Shown: positions 16,163-27,045 of the stretch, one piece after another
How the letters are laid out: each line of letters opens with the position of its first letter
Position numbering within the stretch: the stretch's first letter is position 1
DNA from: Alphaproteobacteria bacterium
Lineage (GTDB): Bacteria > Pseudomonadota > Alphaproteobacteria > Caulobacterales > Aquidulcibacteraceae
DNA: 52,723 nt
Direction: 5' to 3'
Assembly: GCA_016124255.1 (NCBI GenBank)
Contig: WGOB01000011.1
Coordinates: forward strand, 1 to 52,723
The notes under the pieces: model-generated
Databases searched by the model: none
What the model was told of the DNA's origin: nothing
Seen by the model: only the letters and a program-made list of their open reading frames with translations
Position numbers and translations under genes: made by a program

Positions 16163-16957
16163 ATGAGCGAACAGAAGTCCATCTTCATCACCGGCGCCGC
16201 GTCCGGCATCGGCCTCGCCGCCGCGAAGCTATTCTCCGAACGCGGATGGTTTGTCGGCTTGGCCGACGTGAACGAGGCCGGAATCGCTGCGGCCGCCGGC
16301 GCGCTCCCCGCCGATCGCACCTTCACCGCAGCCTTCGATGTCCGCGACGCCGCCGCTTGGACCAAAGCGGTCGATGCGTTTTCCGCCGGCGCCAATGGCC
16401 GCATGGACGTTCTCTTCAACAATGCCGGTATCGGCCGCCCCGGCTGGTTCGAGGATATCGCCCAGGAGGAGGCGGCTCTCGAAATCGACGTGAACTTGAA
16501 AGGCGTAGTCAACGGCGTCTACGCTGCGCTTCCCGCCCTCAAAGCAGTCCGTGGCCGCATCATCAACACCGCCTCGGCCGCAGGCCTTTACGGCGCGCCG
16601 CGTTTGGCCGTGTACTCCGCCACGAAATTCGCCGTACGCGGACTAACCGAAGCGCTCGATATCGAGTTCGCACGACACGGCGTGCGCTGCATCTGCCTGA
16701 TGCCCTGGTTCGTCGAAACCGCGATCCTCGATGCGCGGACAGCGCGCAGCAATCGCCAGCTCCGCGACGACGCCGCCGGCACGACCATTTACCCGGTCGG
16801 AGCCGCCGCCGACGCCGTCTGGAATGCAGCGCACACGGACGATCTCTACGTCTTCGTCGGCAAGGAGGCGAAGAATCTGCGCTTCGCCGCGCGGTTCATG
16901 CCCAACATGCTCCGCAAACGGCTGCTGCGCGCGCAACGCGAACGAGGAACGATGTAG
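16163..16957 (+). CDS. SDR family oxidoreductase
   Basis: Encodes 264 aa. Classical short-chain dehydrogenase: cofactor motif TGAASGIG (about residues 10-17), NNAG at the end of beta-4, a Ser in NTASAAGLYG and the active-site YSATK. An acidic residue after beta-2 (LADVNEAG) suggests NAD rather than NADP, by family rule. The C-terminal part ends in a basic stretch (MLRKRLLRAQRERGTM). The substrate cannot be assigned from sequence. It stands alone between the repeat copy and the convergent SleB-type gene. Confidence 0.92.
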   Translation: MSEQKSIFITGAASGIGLAAAKLFSERGWFVGLADVNEAGIAAAAGALPADRTFTAAFDVRDAAAWTKAVDAFSAGANGRMDVLFNNAGIGRPGWFEDIAQEEAALEIDVNLKGVVNGVYAALPALKAVRGRIINTASAAGLYGAPRLAVYSATKFAVRGLTEALDIEFARHGVRCICLMPWFVETAILDARTARSNRQLRDDAAGTTIYPVGAAADAVWNAAHTDDLYVFVGKEAKNLRFAARFMPNMLRKRLLRAQRERGTM

Positions 16958-16984
16958 ATCGGGTCAGAAGCGCGGGCGAGCCGA

Positions 16985-18109
16985 TCAGGTCGCGACTTCG
17001 TCTTCAGCGAATTCTTCTTCCGTAGGCGGAGGAACCGCGACCTCGGCGTCGCGCGGCGCAGACTGCGCAGCGGCGACCGGCGCGGGCGCAGGGCGCGGCG
17101 CGCTGACGGGCGCCGGCGCCGATTGGCGTGCGCTGACGGCGGTGGCCGTCGGGGCTGGCCGCGCAACAGGCGCCGCCTCCGGCGCGGGGTCGGCAGCCTC
17201 GATCTCCGCCGGCGCCGCGTCGAGCTCCGGCGCTGTCGGCGCATCCAGCAACGGCGCAGCGCTCCGGCGCCGCTCGAACGCCGCCATCAGCGCGGCGCGC
17301 TCGGTGCGCGAGGGGAAGCGGTAGAAGATGTGTTCGCCCACACGCGACGTCTCAACCAGCGTGGCGCTCCACACCGGATTGACCGCGGTCGTGTGATAAT
17401 GCGTGGCGTTGCCGGTCACTGCGCGCGTGTAGCCCAGCAGCACCTGCCCGGCGATGTTGCGCGCGCGCTCCCAGGCCCGCCCGCGGGCGCGGCGATTGAG
17501 CGACCCATCGCAGGTGAACGTGAACTGGCATCCCGTCGCCCGGTGGCTGCCCTGATAGACGACGCCGCAGACGGAGCCTGGATAATGGCGCGAGCGGACG
17601 CGGTTCATCACCACCTCCGCGACCGCGACCTGACCGCGGTAGGATTCGCCGCGGGCTTCGTAATAGATGGCCTCCGCCAGGCAGCGCAGCTCGCTGGCGT
17701 TCAGCGCTTCGGGGCCCCGCGCCACGACGGCGGGCGCGGCCGGCGGCGGCAGCGGGCCGCGCAGCGCGGCGTGCACAAGCATGGCCTGGCGATCAAGCCC
17801 GCTATCGACGAGGAACGCCGATCCGCGGGCGCGGAAGCCGTCCCGGCTGCTCAGCCCGACGAGATCAATGCGGGTTTCTGCGTCGGCGGCGCGGGTCGCA
17901 TCGGCCAGGCGCACATGCTGCGCCGACCATTGCGCGCCCTCGCGCTGCTCGGCGGCGCGCTCAGCGATAACCGGCATGGCGAGCCCGGCGGCGGCGATGC
18001 ACACGGCTGCAGCAGCGCCCTGACGGACGGCCTGCGGGTTGCGTTCGAGCTCTATCATGAGATCGCTTCGAATCGCTCCGATGAAGGACACAAGTCGTCG
18101 CCAGATCAT
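16985..18109 (-). CDS. SleB-type cell wall hydrolase
   Basis: Encodes 374 aa. The middle holds a SleB/Hydrolase_2 domain: ELRCLAEAIYYEARGESYRGQVAVAEVVMNRV (Glu and surrounding residues are the family signature), YPGSVCGVVYQG, CQFTFTCDG, and GNATHYHTTAVNPVW. Such enzymes cleave peptidoglycan. An N-terminal hydrophobic segment (about AAAAVCIAAAGLAMPVIA) probably acts as signal or anchor; the C-terminal ~100 residues are a Pro/Ala-rich tail ending in acidic residues. The start at 18109 is preferred because AAGGA lies 8 nt upstream; an ATG at 18115 is possible. The frame continues upstream to 18460 without gene-like content. A perfect CtrA-type box lies 12-26 bp upstream, suggesting cell-cycle control. 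Confidence 0.88.
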   Translation of the reverse strand: MIWRRLVSFIGAIRSDLMIELERNPQAVRQGAAAAVCIAAAGLAMPVIAERAAEQREGAQWSAQHVRLADATRAADAETRIDLVGLSSRDGFRARGSAFLVDSGLDRQAMLVHAALRGPLPPPAAPAVVARGPEALNASELRCLAEAIYYEARGESYRGQVAVAEVVMNRVRSRHYPGSVCGVVYQGSHRATGCQFTFTCDGSLNRRARGRAWERARNIAGQVLLGYTRAVTGNATHYHTTAVNPVWSATLVETSRVGEHIFYRFPSRTERAALMAAFERRRSAAPLLDAPTAPELDAAPAEIEAADPAPEAAPVARPAPTATAVSARQSAPAPVSAPRPAPAPVAAAQSAPRDAEVAVPPPTEEEFAEDEVAT

Positions 18110-18503
18110 ACCCATCTTCCTTAACGTCCGCTTAAGCACGGAGAAGAATTCGCGCTCGCGGGCCAGGTTCCCTTGGTTCAGGTCTGGATAGGACCCCTTC
18201 GAAGTCTTGGCCCCATCCTGACGCAAAGCCGACGGCGGATACACGCGCCGCCCCAGAGCGGCGATTATCCATTCCTTAACTTTTACGAATTGGCTGCTTG
18301 CCGGGCGCGTTGTGCGGCCCGCGGGCAACAGCTTTGAAACACCCCAATCGCTCATGCCCCCGGCGGTGCGATTATCTTGCCAGGGGAATCGTCCAAGTGT
18401 CGGGGCTGCCCGGACGAGCGGCCCTTCAGCCATATGGAGCCCTGCGCCGGCGCTGTCCACCCCCTGACGGTAGGGCAGCTATGCGCTCTCTAACCGCCTG
18501 AAT
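18110..18503 (-). other. 394-bp leader region of the SleB-type gene
   Basis: No convincing gene on either strand. The open frame of the hydrolase continues through it but lacks a ribosome site or family similarity. It contains the CtrA-type box (18121-18135) and a relatively AT-rich patch around 18265-18295 that may hold the promoter. I saw no clear -35/-10 pair. Confidence 0.5.
18121..18135. promoter_or_regulatory. CtrA-type binding box (TTAA-N7-TTAA)
   Basis: TTAA (18121-18124), seven bases CGTCCGC, TTAA (18132-18135). This is a perfect match to the core CtrA consensus known from Caulobacter, and A/T runs like this are rare in such GC-rich DNA. It ends 12 bp upstream of the preferred hydrolase start codon, so it overlaps or directly precedes the ribosome site. 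Repression, or use of a very short leader, are both possible. Confidence 0.6.
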
Positions 18504-21173
<2,670 letters not shown>

Positions 21174-21190
21174 CGTCGATCCTCTCAGTC

Positions 21191-21328
21191 TCCCCCTCCC
21201 CCTTGCGGGGAGGGGGCGGGGGGTGAGGGGCGTTAAGAAGGGAGCACAGCCGTCCCGCGAACGCGCGACGCCGGCGCTCGGCTCTGAGCGCCCCTCCACC
21301 CCTACCCCTCCTCCGCAAGGGAGGAGGG
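21191..21328. repeat. GC-rich palindromic repeat between glyS and ppdK
   Basis: Two inverted arms of about 40 bp, 21191-21231 (CCCCTCCCCCTTGCGGGGAG then a G-rich run) and 21289-21328 (CGCCCCTCC..CTCCGCAAGGGAGGAGG), are separated by about 57 bp. It is the same family as the element at 22048-22160 inside glyS. Transcribed from either strand it would form a long hairpin, and could affect readthrough from glyS into ppdK. Confidence 0.75.
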
Positions 21329-21347
21329 ACGCAAACAGTGCCCCGCT

Positions 21348-23783
21348 TCACCCCTCGATCTTGGAGAAATCCGCGACCGCGTGAAGCGCCGCGCGCACGC
21401 CGGACAATAGCGCCAGCCTGTTGCGTCGCAACACGGGGTCGGGATCGTTGACCATCACCGTCTCGAAGAACTTATCCACAGGCGCGCGGAGCGGCGAAAG
21501 CGCCGCCATCGCGCCGGTGAAATCCTCTTTGCCGACAGCCGCCTCGGCCTTCTCGCGTGCGGCCGAAACCGCCGCAAAAAGAGACTTATCCACAGGTTCG
21601 GAGAACGAATCAGCACCCAGATTTATCCACAGCTCGCCTGATTGGAGAGCCGCGCCGAGCGCGTCGTCCTTTCGTTCCTCCGCGCGCAGAATGTTCGCGG
21701 CCCGCCGATACCCCGCCAGCAGGTTCGCTCCATCCTCGGTTTCAAGGAACGCCGAGAGCGCCTCCACCCGCGCCACGATCCGCACCAGATCGTCATCCCC
21801 CAACGCAAACACGGCGTCGACCAGATCGTGGCGCTTCCCCTGCTCGCGCAGCTGCACCTTGAGGCGATCCGCGAGGAACGCGAGGAGATCACGGGACTCC
21901 CGTTCGTGCGCGGATGTGTCCGCATCGGCGTGAAAGGCATGTTCTCGCTCTAGCCGGCTGACTACTCCCGGCCCCATGGGCGCAAAGGGAATCCGCGTCG
22001 CGGATTGCACTGGTTCGGCTCGGTGCCTCACGACGAGTGAAATTAATCCCCCTCCCCCTTGCGGGGAGGGGGTAGGGGGTGGGGGGCTCGCAGGATGAGA
22101 CGCAGCGCTCGATGATGAGCGCCCCCCCTCCCTACCCTCCCCCGCAAGGGGGGAGGGGGCGGTGAAGCGGATGCCGTTCGTCAAAACGATCCGTACAAAG
22201 CCAAGCGCCGCACGCCGCAAGCCATACGCATCGCTTGATCCCGTCGGTTTTTCATTGATCGCCCAGAAGCCCACAAGCGTATCGAGCTTGTCCGCCAGCG
22301 CGAGCGTGATCGCGACGGGATCGCTCGGCACGCGATCGTTCGGCCCGAGCGGGCTGTAATGATCCTCCACCGCGACTGCGACGCTGGCATGCTCGCCCTG
22401 CAGCGTCGCAAGTTCGCGGCCGATCTGCCCTTGCAGCTCCGGAAACTCGCCGACCGTCTCCGTCACCAGGTCCGTCTTGCACAGCGTCGCCGCGCGTTCG
22501 ATCTGATCAATGAACGTTCCAAACTCTGCGTCATTCCGGACGCGCGCAGCGCGATCCGGAACCCAGGGGGCCGTAGAGCGCTGCCCCTGGGTTCCGGGTT
22601 CGCCGCTCTGCGGCGCCCCGGAATGACGTTGCATTGAATCCCACACGACGGGAGCGAGCTCCGCCGCCAGCGCGCGCACGCGCTCCACCTTGTCCCACAC
22701 GCTGCCGAGCTTCTGGTGAAACACGATCGCCTTGAGCTTCGCTTCCCGCTCCGGCGCGCCGAGCGGCTTCGCCCGCGTCTTCTCGATCGGATCGTAAAAC
22801 CGATCCACGTCCCAGAAATACCGCGCATCGTTGAGCCGCGCGGAGAGCACGCGCGCATTGCCCGCCGCGATCGCCGCGCCGCCGTCATGGGCGCTCACAT
22901 TCGCCACCGTCACGAAGAACGGCGCCAATTGCTCCGTATCCGGATTGCGAACCGCGAAATATTTCTGGTGCGTGCGCATCGAAAGCCGGATCACCTCGCC
23001 CGGCAGATCGAGAAACGCCGGGTCCATCTCTCCAAGGATCGGCACAGGCCATTCCACAAGCCCCGCCACCTCCTCCAACAGCCCCGCATCCTCGACGAGC
23101 GCGCGCTTCCGCTCCGCGCACAAGCGCCGCGCCTCCTCCAGTATGATCCGCTTGCGCTCCTCCCGGTCGAGCACGACATGCGCGCGCTTCAGCCCTGCCG
23201 CATAATCCTCAAAGCCCGTCACCGCGAAGGCGTCCGGCGCATGAAACCGATGCCCGCGCGTCGTCGCGCCGCTCGGCACGCCGTCGATGTCGATCCTGAT
23301 CTCGGCGCCATCGAACACGCAGCAGATGTTCTGCAGCGGCCGCACCCAGGTGAGTTCGCTCGTCCCGCTGCGCATCGATTTCGGCCACGGAAACCCGCGG
23401 ACGATCTCGGGAATGACCTCCGCGATCAGCGCCGCCGTCTCCCGCCCGGACTTCTCAGTCAGCGCGATATAGAAATCGCCCTTCGCATCGCTCTGCACCC
23501 GCGCCTGATCGATCGACGCCAGCCCAGCCCCGCGCAGGAAGCCCTCGATCGCCTTCTCCGGCGCGCCCACGCGCGGCCCCTTGCGCTCTTCGCGCACATC
23601 CGGCGTCCGCGCCGGCAGATCGTCGAGCACGATCGTCAACCGCCGCGGCGTCGAAAACGTCCGCACGCGCGGCGAAAACCCCGCCAGCTTCTCCAGCATC
23701 AGCCGCGCGAGATCCTCCTCCGCGCGCTTCTGCATCCGCGCGGGAATCTCTTCGGAAAAGAACTCAAGCAGCAGCTGCGGCAT
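21348..23783 (-). CDS. glyS: Glycyl-tRNA synthetase beta subunit with two in-frame repeat insertions
   Basis: Encodes 811 aa, well above the usual ~690. GlyS pairs with GlyQ to charge tRNA-Gly. Family blocks are present: MPQLLLEFFSEEIPARMQ, TPRRLTIVL, KGPRVGAPEKAIEGF, FPKSMRW-like FPWPKSMRSG, DLVTETVGEFPELQGQIGRE and ADKLDTLVGFW. Two stretches break the family pattern. Residues ~381-426 contain sequence read from a 100-bp palindrome (22529-22628). Residues ~541-631 include a Pro/Gly/Ser-rich segment read from the palindrome 22048-22160, between TNGIRF and DLLAFLADRLKV. Both leave the frame open, and conserved blocks resume on the other side, so the gene is probably functional with extra surface loops. 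The start overlaps the stop of the preceding gene (TGATG). Confidence 0.95.
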   Translation of the reverse strand: MPQLLLEFFSEEIPARMQKRAEEDLARLMLEKLAGFSPRVRTFSTPRRLTIVLDDLPARTPDVREERKGPRVGAPEKAIEGFLRGAGLASIDQARVQSDAKGDFYIALTEKSGRETAALIAEVIPEIVRGFPWPKSMRSGTSELTWVRPLQNICCVFDGAEIRIDIDGVPSGATTRGHRFHAPDAFAVTGFEDYAAGLKRAHVVLDREERKRIILEEARRLCAERKRALVEDAGLLEEVAGLVEWPVPILGEMDPAFLDLPGEVIRLSMRTHQKYFAVRNPDTEQLAPFFVTVANVSAHDGGAAIAAGNARVLSARLNDARYFWDVDRFYDPIEKTRAKPLGAPEREAKLKAIVFHQKLGSVWDKVERVRALAAELAPVVWDSMQRHSGAPQSGEPGTQGQRSTAPWVPDRAARVRNDAEFGTFIDQIERAATLCKTDLVTETVGEFPELQGQIGRELATLQGEHASVAVAVEDHYSPLGPNDRVPSDPVAITLALADKLDTLVGFWAINEKPTGSSDAYGLRRAALGFVRIVLTNGIRFTAPSPLAGEGREGGRSSSSAASHPASPPPPTPSPQGGGGLISLVVRHRAEPVQSATRIPFAPMGPGVVSRLEREHAFHADADTSAHERESRDLLAFLADRLKVQLREQGKRHDLVDAVFALGDDDLVRIVARVEALSAFLETEDGANLLAGYRRAANILRAEERKDDALGAALQSGELWINLGADSFSEPVDKSLFAAVSAAREKAEAAVGKEDFTGAMAALSPLRAPVDKFFETVMVNDPDPVLRRNRLALLSGVRAALHAVADFSKIEG
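22048..22160. repeat. GC-rich palindromic repeat inside glyS
   Basis: Arms 22048-22087 and 22121-22159 are near-perfect inverted repeats of about 40 bp (CCCCTCCCCCTTGCGGGGAG then G-runs, mirrored by CCCTCCCCCGCAAGGGGGGA), with a ~33-bp centre. It is the same family as 21191-21328. In the glyS frame it encodes TAPSPLAGEGREGG, a Ser-rich turn, and PPPPTPSPQGGGG. Confidence 0.85.
22529..22628. repeat. Second, unrelated palindromic repeat inside glyS
   Basis: A 100-bp palindrome: outer perfect 11-bp arms CGTCATTCCGG (22529-22539) and CCGGAATGACG (22618-22628); inner perfect 14-bp arms CCGGAACCCAGGGG (22556-22569) and CCCCTGGGTTCCGG (22584-22597). It codes glyS residues ~386-419 (including HSGAPQSGEPGTQGQ). 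TCATTCCGG...CCCAGG palindromes of this look are common intergenic repeats in alphaproteobacteria; here one lies in a coding frame. Confidence 0.85.
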
Positions 23784-24322
23784 CAGAGCACAAAAGACAA
23801 AGAAAAGATGCGACCGCCCTCCATCACACCCGTGTCGGGCCGGCGGTTCGCCTCACCGGCTACAATCGCTTCAAGTGTGCGGCCAACGCTGGTCATAAAC
23901 ATTCGATGAATTTCCGCAGTCGGCAGACCCGGAAAGGCGCTCGGCCCTGAAGCGTAGATCATATACTTCTCTTGCCACCATTCCGGGCCGGAAGGCTCCT
24001 CCACCTCCTCATCGTCGTCCGCAAACTCACCCGGATGAATGCGGTTTGCGTACGCTCCAACGCAAAAGTGGGTGTCAAAATTTCTCTGCGGAAACTCTCG
24101 CTCGAACTGAATGGTGAGGCGACCGCCCTCATCGGGAACCCAACTGGCGCCTCCATCGTCCGAGACCAAGGCCGAACAAAGGAGCGTGATGGGAGGGAAG
24201 TCGGATTCAGGCGCCAGCACTGCTGACGTCGACCATCCGCCCGTGCTCCCACGCTCGATGGAATCGACTGATAGACGCAAAGGCGAGCCATGCGCCGATC
24301 CCGGCATCCAACGCGCCTTCAT
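23783..24322 (-). CDS. Unknown protein encoded between glyQ and glyS
   Basis: I do not recognise this 179-aa product. It begins [20 protein letters not shown] and shows no signal peptide or membrane segment. It has a Trp/acidic patch (ADDDEEVEEPSGPEWWQEKY) and a predicted mixed alpha/beta composition, and ends GRIFSLSFVL. The start overlaps the glyQ stop, and its stop overlaps the glyS start, each time as TGATG, so it is tightly coupled in translation to both synthetase subunits. The long open frame upstream of the chosen ATG is only a shadow of glyQ. A role linked to glycyl-tRNA synthetase or a passenger gene are both possible; nothing in the sequence decides. Confidence 0.8.
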   Translation of the reverse strand: MKARWMPGSAHGSPLRLSVDSIERGSTGGWSTSAVLAPESDFPPITLLCSALVSDDGGASWVPDEGGRLTIQFEREFPQRNFDTHFCVGAYANRIHPGEFADDDEEVEEPSGPEWWQEKYMIYASGPSAFPGLPTAEIHRMFMTSVGRTLEAIVAGEANRRPDTGVMEGGRIFSLSFVL

Positions 24323-25224
24323 CACAGCTTCACCCACGCGTCCGCGCACCCCTTCGCGAGTTCCCGTACGCGCGCGATGAAGCTTTGCCGCTCCGTCGGC
24401 GAGACGACGCCGCGCGCGTCGAGCAGATTGAAGAGATGCGACGCCTTGAGCGTGTAATCGTACGCCGGCAGCACGCATTGCGCCTCCAACAAGCGCGCCG
24501 CCTGCTTCTCTGCATCCTCGAACCAGCGCAGCACCATGGCGCTGTCGCTCAGTTCGAAGTTGAACCGTGATTGCTGCTTCTCGTTCTCCAGGAAGACATC
24601 GCCGTAGGTCAGCGGATATTCCGTCTGCGGATCGTTGAACGGCATGTCGAACACGTTGTCGTAGCCGAGCACGTACATCGCCAGGCGTTCCAAGCCGTAC
24701 GTCAGCTCCCCGCTGACGGGGTGCACATCGAGGCCGCCGACCTGTTGGAAATACGTGTACTGCGACACCTCCATCCCGTCGCACCACACCTCCCAGCCAA
24801 GCCCCCAGGCGCCGACGGTGGGGTTTTCCCAATCGTCCTCCACGAAGCGGATGTCGTGCAGAAGCGGATCGATCCCGATCGCGCCGAGCGACGCGAGGTA
24901 GAGATCCTGCAAATCGCTCGGATTGGGCTTCAGGATCACCTGGAACTGATAATAGTGCTGCAGCCGGTTGGGGTTTTCCCCGTAGCGCCCGTCCTTTGGC
25001 CGCCGCGACGGCTGCACGTACGCCGCGCGCCAAGGCTTGGGCCCGAGCGCACGGAGCGTCGTCGCCGGGTGCAGCGTGCCCGCGCCCACCTCGATGTCAT
25101 ATGGCTGCAAGATCGCGCACCCCTGCGCCGCCCAGAAGCGCTGCAGCGTCAGGATCACATCCTGGAACGAGCGCGGCGTCTCCGATTTCGCCGCAGCGCT
25201 CTTCTTGGCCGGCCGTTTCGACAT
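24322..25224 (-). CDS. glyQ: Glycyl-tRNA synthetase alpha subunit
   Basis: Encodes 300 aa. GlyQ holds the class II catalytic core of the heterotetrameric enzyme. Characteristic blocks are [92 protein letters not shown] and [11 protein letters not shown]. The ATG at 25224 ([13 protein letters not shown]) gives a short basic N-terminal extension; an ATG six codons upstream is also possible. It is followed by the unknown gene and glyS in one coupled unit. Confidence 0.97.
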   Translation of the reverse strand: MSKRPAKKSAAAKSETPRSFQDVILTLQRFWAAQGCAILQPYDIEVGAGTLHPATTLRALGPKPWRAAYVQPSRRPKDGRYGENPNRLQHYYQFQVILKPNPSDLQDLYLASLGAIGIDPLLHDIRFVEDDWENPTVGAWGLGWEVWCDGMEVSQYTYFQQVGGLDVHPVSGELTYGLERLAMYVLGYDNVFDMPFNDPQTEYPLTYGDVFLENEKQQSRFNFELSDSAMVLRWFEDAEKQAARLLEAQCVLPAYDYTLKASHLFNLLDARGVVSPTERQSFIARVRELAKGCADAWVKL

Positions 25225-25281
25225 GGGGGCGGTGCGTACCAAGCGCCGCGCCGAAGCGCCAGTGCCGCCGCGTGGGCCCGC

Positions 25282-26088
25282 TTAGAGACCGAACCGCGCG
25301 AACGCCGCCCGCTCCTCCATCGTCTCGACCAGCGCATCGCCGGCGCCGCCCATCAGCCGCCGCAGCAGCGAGGGCTTGGGCGGCTGCACCCGCTTCAGCC
25401 GCACGGTCTCGCCGTACCGCGCCGCCAGCACGCTGTGAAGATCGCCGAATCCGTCGACGAGCCCGCTCGCGATCGCCTCCTGCGCTGTGAACACCTCGCC
25501 CTGAAACAGCATCGGGGTCTCTTTGAGCTTTCCCGCGCGCCGCTCGCGTACAAGCCCGATGAACACCTCATGGATATGATCGAGGATCGCCTGCAGCCGC
25601 GCGACGTCGTCGGGGTCCTCCGGCCTGAACGCGTCAAGCCGGCCCTTCACCGCGCCCGCGGTGTAGACCCGCCGCTCCACGCCGATCTTCGCCATCAGCT
25701 CGGGGAAGCCGAAGCCGCCGCCGATCACGCCAATCGAACCGACGATCGAGCTTGGATCGACGAAGATCTCGTCGCCCGCGCACGCCAGCATGTAGCCGCC
25801 GGAGGCGCCGATATCCTCCACGAACGCGAGGACGCGCTTCTTCTTCTGCGCCGCCAATTGCCGGATCCGCTGCGTAATCAGGCGCGATTGCACAGCCGAG
25901 CCGCCGGGCGAATTGATCGAAAGCGCAACGATCGGCGTCCGCTTCATCGCGAACGCACGCTCGAGCGCTGGCTCCACGGTGTTGAGGCTCAGCCCGCGGC
26001 CCGCGCCGCGCGAGGCGATCAGGCCTTCCAGCCGGATGACCGGCGCCGTCACACGTCCGCTGTCGAATGGCCACATGGCGCAGGACAT
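25282..26088 (-). CDS. S49 family serine peptidase (SppA/SohB-like)
   Basis: Encodes 268 aa from the ATG at 26088, or 264 aa from 26076 (MWPFDSGRVTAPVIRLEG). Single-domain S49 peptidase: INSPGGSAVQSRLI, the nucleophile block IGASGGYMLACAGDEIF with Ser, and SIVGSIGVI. The general-base Lys is expected in TAGAVKGRLDAF. Such proteins are clp-fold signal-peptide peptidases or membrane-protein quality-control proteases. No clear N-terminal membrane helix is present, so it may be cytoplasmic or peripherally bound, as for short alphaproteobacterial members. It lies 31 bp after the methyltransferase gene and 57 bp before glyQ. Confidence 0.9.
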   Translation of the reverse strand: MSCAMWPFDSGRVTAPVIRLEGLIASRGAGRGLSLNTVEPALERAFAMKRTPIVALSINSPGGSAVQSRLITQRIRQLAAQKKKRVLAFVEDIGASGGYMLACAGDEIFVDPSSIVGSIGVIGGGFGFPELMAKIGVERRVYTAGAVKGRLDAFRPEDPDDVARLQAILDHIHEVFIGLVRERRAGKLKETPMLFQGEVFTAQEAIASGLVDGFGDLHSVLAARYGETVRLKRVQPPKPSLLRRLMGGAGDALVETMEERAAFARFGL

Positions 26089-26119
26089 AGAGGCCCCGCC
26101 CCGCCGCGACAATGCTGCG

Positions 26120-26887
26120 CTACCCTTCGCCCCAGTCGAACAGCGCATCGCCGCGCAACAGCGTCTCCGCCGCCGGCGTATGCTTCTCGCCGGACCGGTC
26201 GTGCAGAACGAGGCCCGGCCGGATCGCAAGCGGCGCTCGCGACCCCTTCCGTGCACGGACGATCACGCGGCGCGCCGGCGCATCGGCATAAGGGTGAACC
26301 GGCGCGACGATCACGCCGCCAAGCCGCCCCTCCAGCGCCGCGAGCACGTCCCCCAGACGGTCCGCGCGATGGATCAGCGTCATCGTCCCGCCCCCGTTCA
26401 AATTGTTGGAGAACGCAGCGATCCACGCCGCCGTCGGCGCATCCTCCACCCGCGCCAAGCGCCGCGCCGCCGCTGGCGCGCGCCCTCCGCCAGGGGCATT
26501 GTAGGGCGGGTTGAAATAGACCCGATCGAACACGCCGAGACTTGGCGCCGCCGCCAGCGCATCGCCCTCGATAATGGTCGCTGCCACGCCCAGCCCGTTC
26601 GCCGCTGCGTTCTCCCGCGCCAGGGCCGCCGCCTCCGTGTCGCGCTCAACCCCGACGAAGCGCGCATTCCCCCCGGCCAGGAGGTGCGCCACAATCGCGA
26701 GCCCCGCGCCGACGCCGCAGCCCACATCGAGCACGCGCGCGCCGTCGCTGGCCGGCGCCCCCGCCGCTAGGGCAAGGAGCACGGTGTCGGCGTTCACCCG
26801 GTACCCGCCTCGCCCGGGCTGGCGGACGCGCACCCGCCCACCAAGAAGCACGTCTTCGGTCGTGGCCGCGGCTGAACCGTCTGTCAT
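26120..26887 (-). CDS. TrmN6-like tRNA1(Val) adenine N6-methyltransferase
   Basis: Encodes 255 aa. A class I SAM-dependent methyltransferase: motif I VLDVGCGVGAG, an acidic residue in VGVERDTEAA, and NPPYNAPGGG, the (N/D)PPY motif of N6-adenine methyltransferases. The overall layout (LLGGRVRVRQPGRGGYRVNADTVLL at the N terminus) matches the YfiC/TrmN6 family, which modifies A37 of tRNA1-Val in E. coli. The specific tRNA target here is an inference. It is divergent from the prenyl synthase gene. Confidence 0.85.
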   Translation of the reverse strand: MTDGSAAATTEDVLLGGRVRVRQPGRGGYRVNADTVLLALAAGAPASDGARVLDVGCGVGAGLAIVAHLLAGGNARFVGVERDTEAAALARENAAANGLGVAATIIEGDALAAAPSLGVFDRVYFNPPYNAPGGGRAPAAARRLARVEDAPTAAWIAAFSNNLNGGGTMTLIHRADRLGDVLAALEGRLGGVIVAPVHPYADAPARRVIVRARKGSRAPLAIRPGLVLHDRSGEKHTPAAETLLRGDALFDWGEG

Positions 26888-27045
26888 GGCCAGTCATCCT
26901 AAGGCGCCCGCCCGGTTCCGAATGCAAGCGCCCGGGCCGCATGTCCCTGAAAACGATGCGACGCTTGGCGGCGCCTGGGGCGCGCGCCTTGACCTTGCCG
27001 GGCGCCCAAATCATCGTTCTTGAGACAACCAGGAGAGGGCGCCGC

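Noticed and set aside
24323-25033. N-terminal extension of the unknown gene between glyQ and glyS
   Set aside because: The extension is the out-of-frame shadow of glyQ; the ATG at 24322 overlaps the glyQ stop and is the natural start.
24571-26514. Plus-strand open frame of 647 codons
   Set aside because: Shadow of glyQ, the S49 peptidase and the methyltransferase; His/Arg-rich composition with no domain, typical of GC-rich antisense frames.
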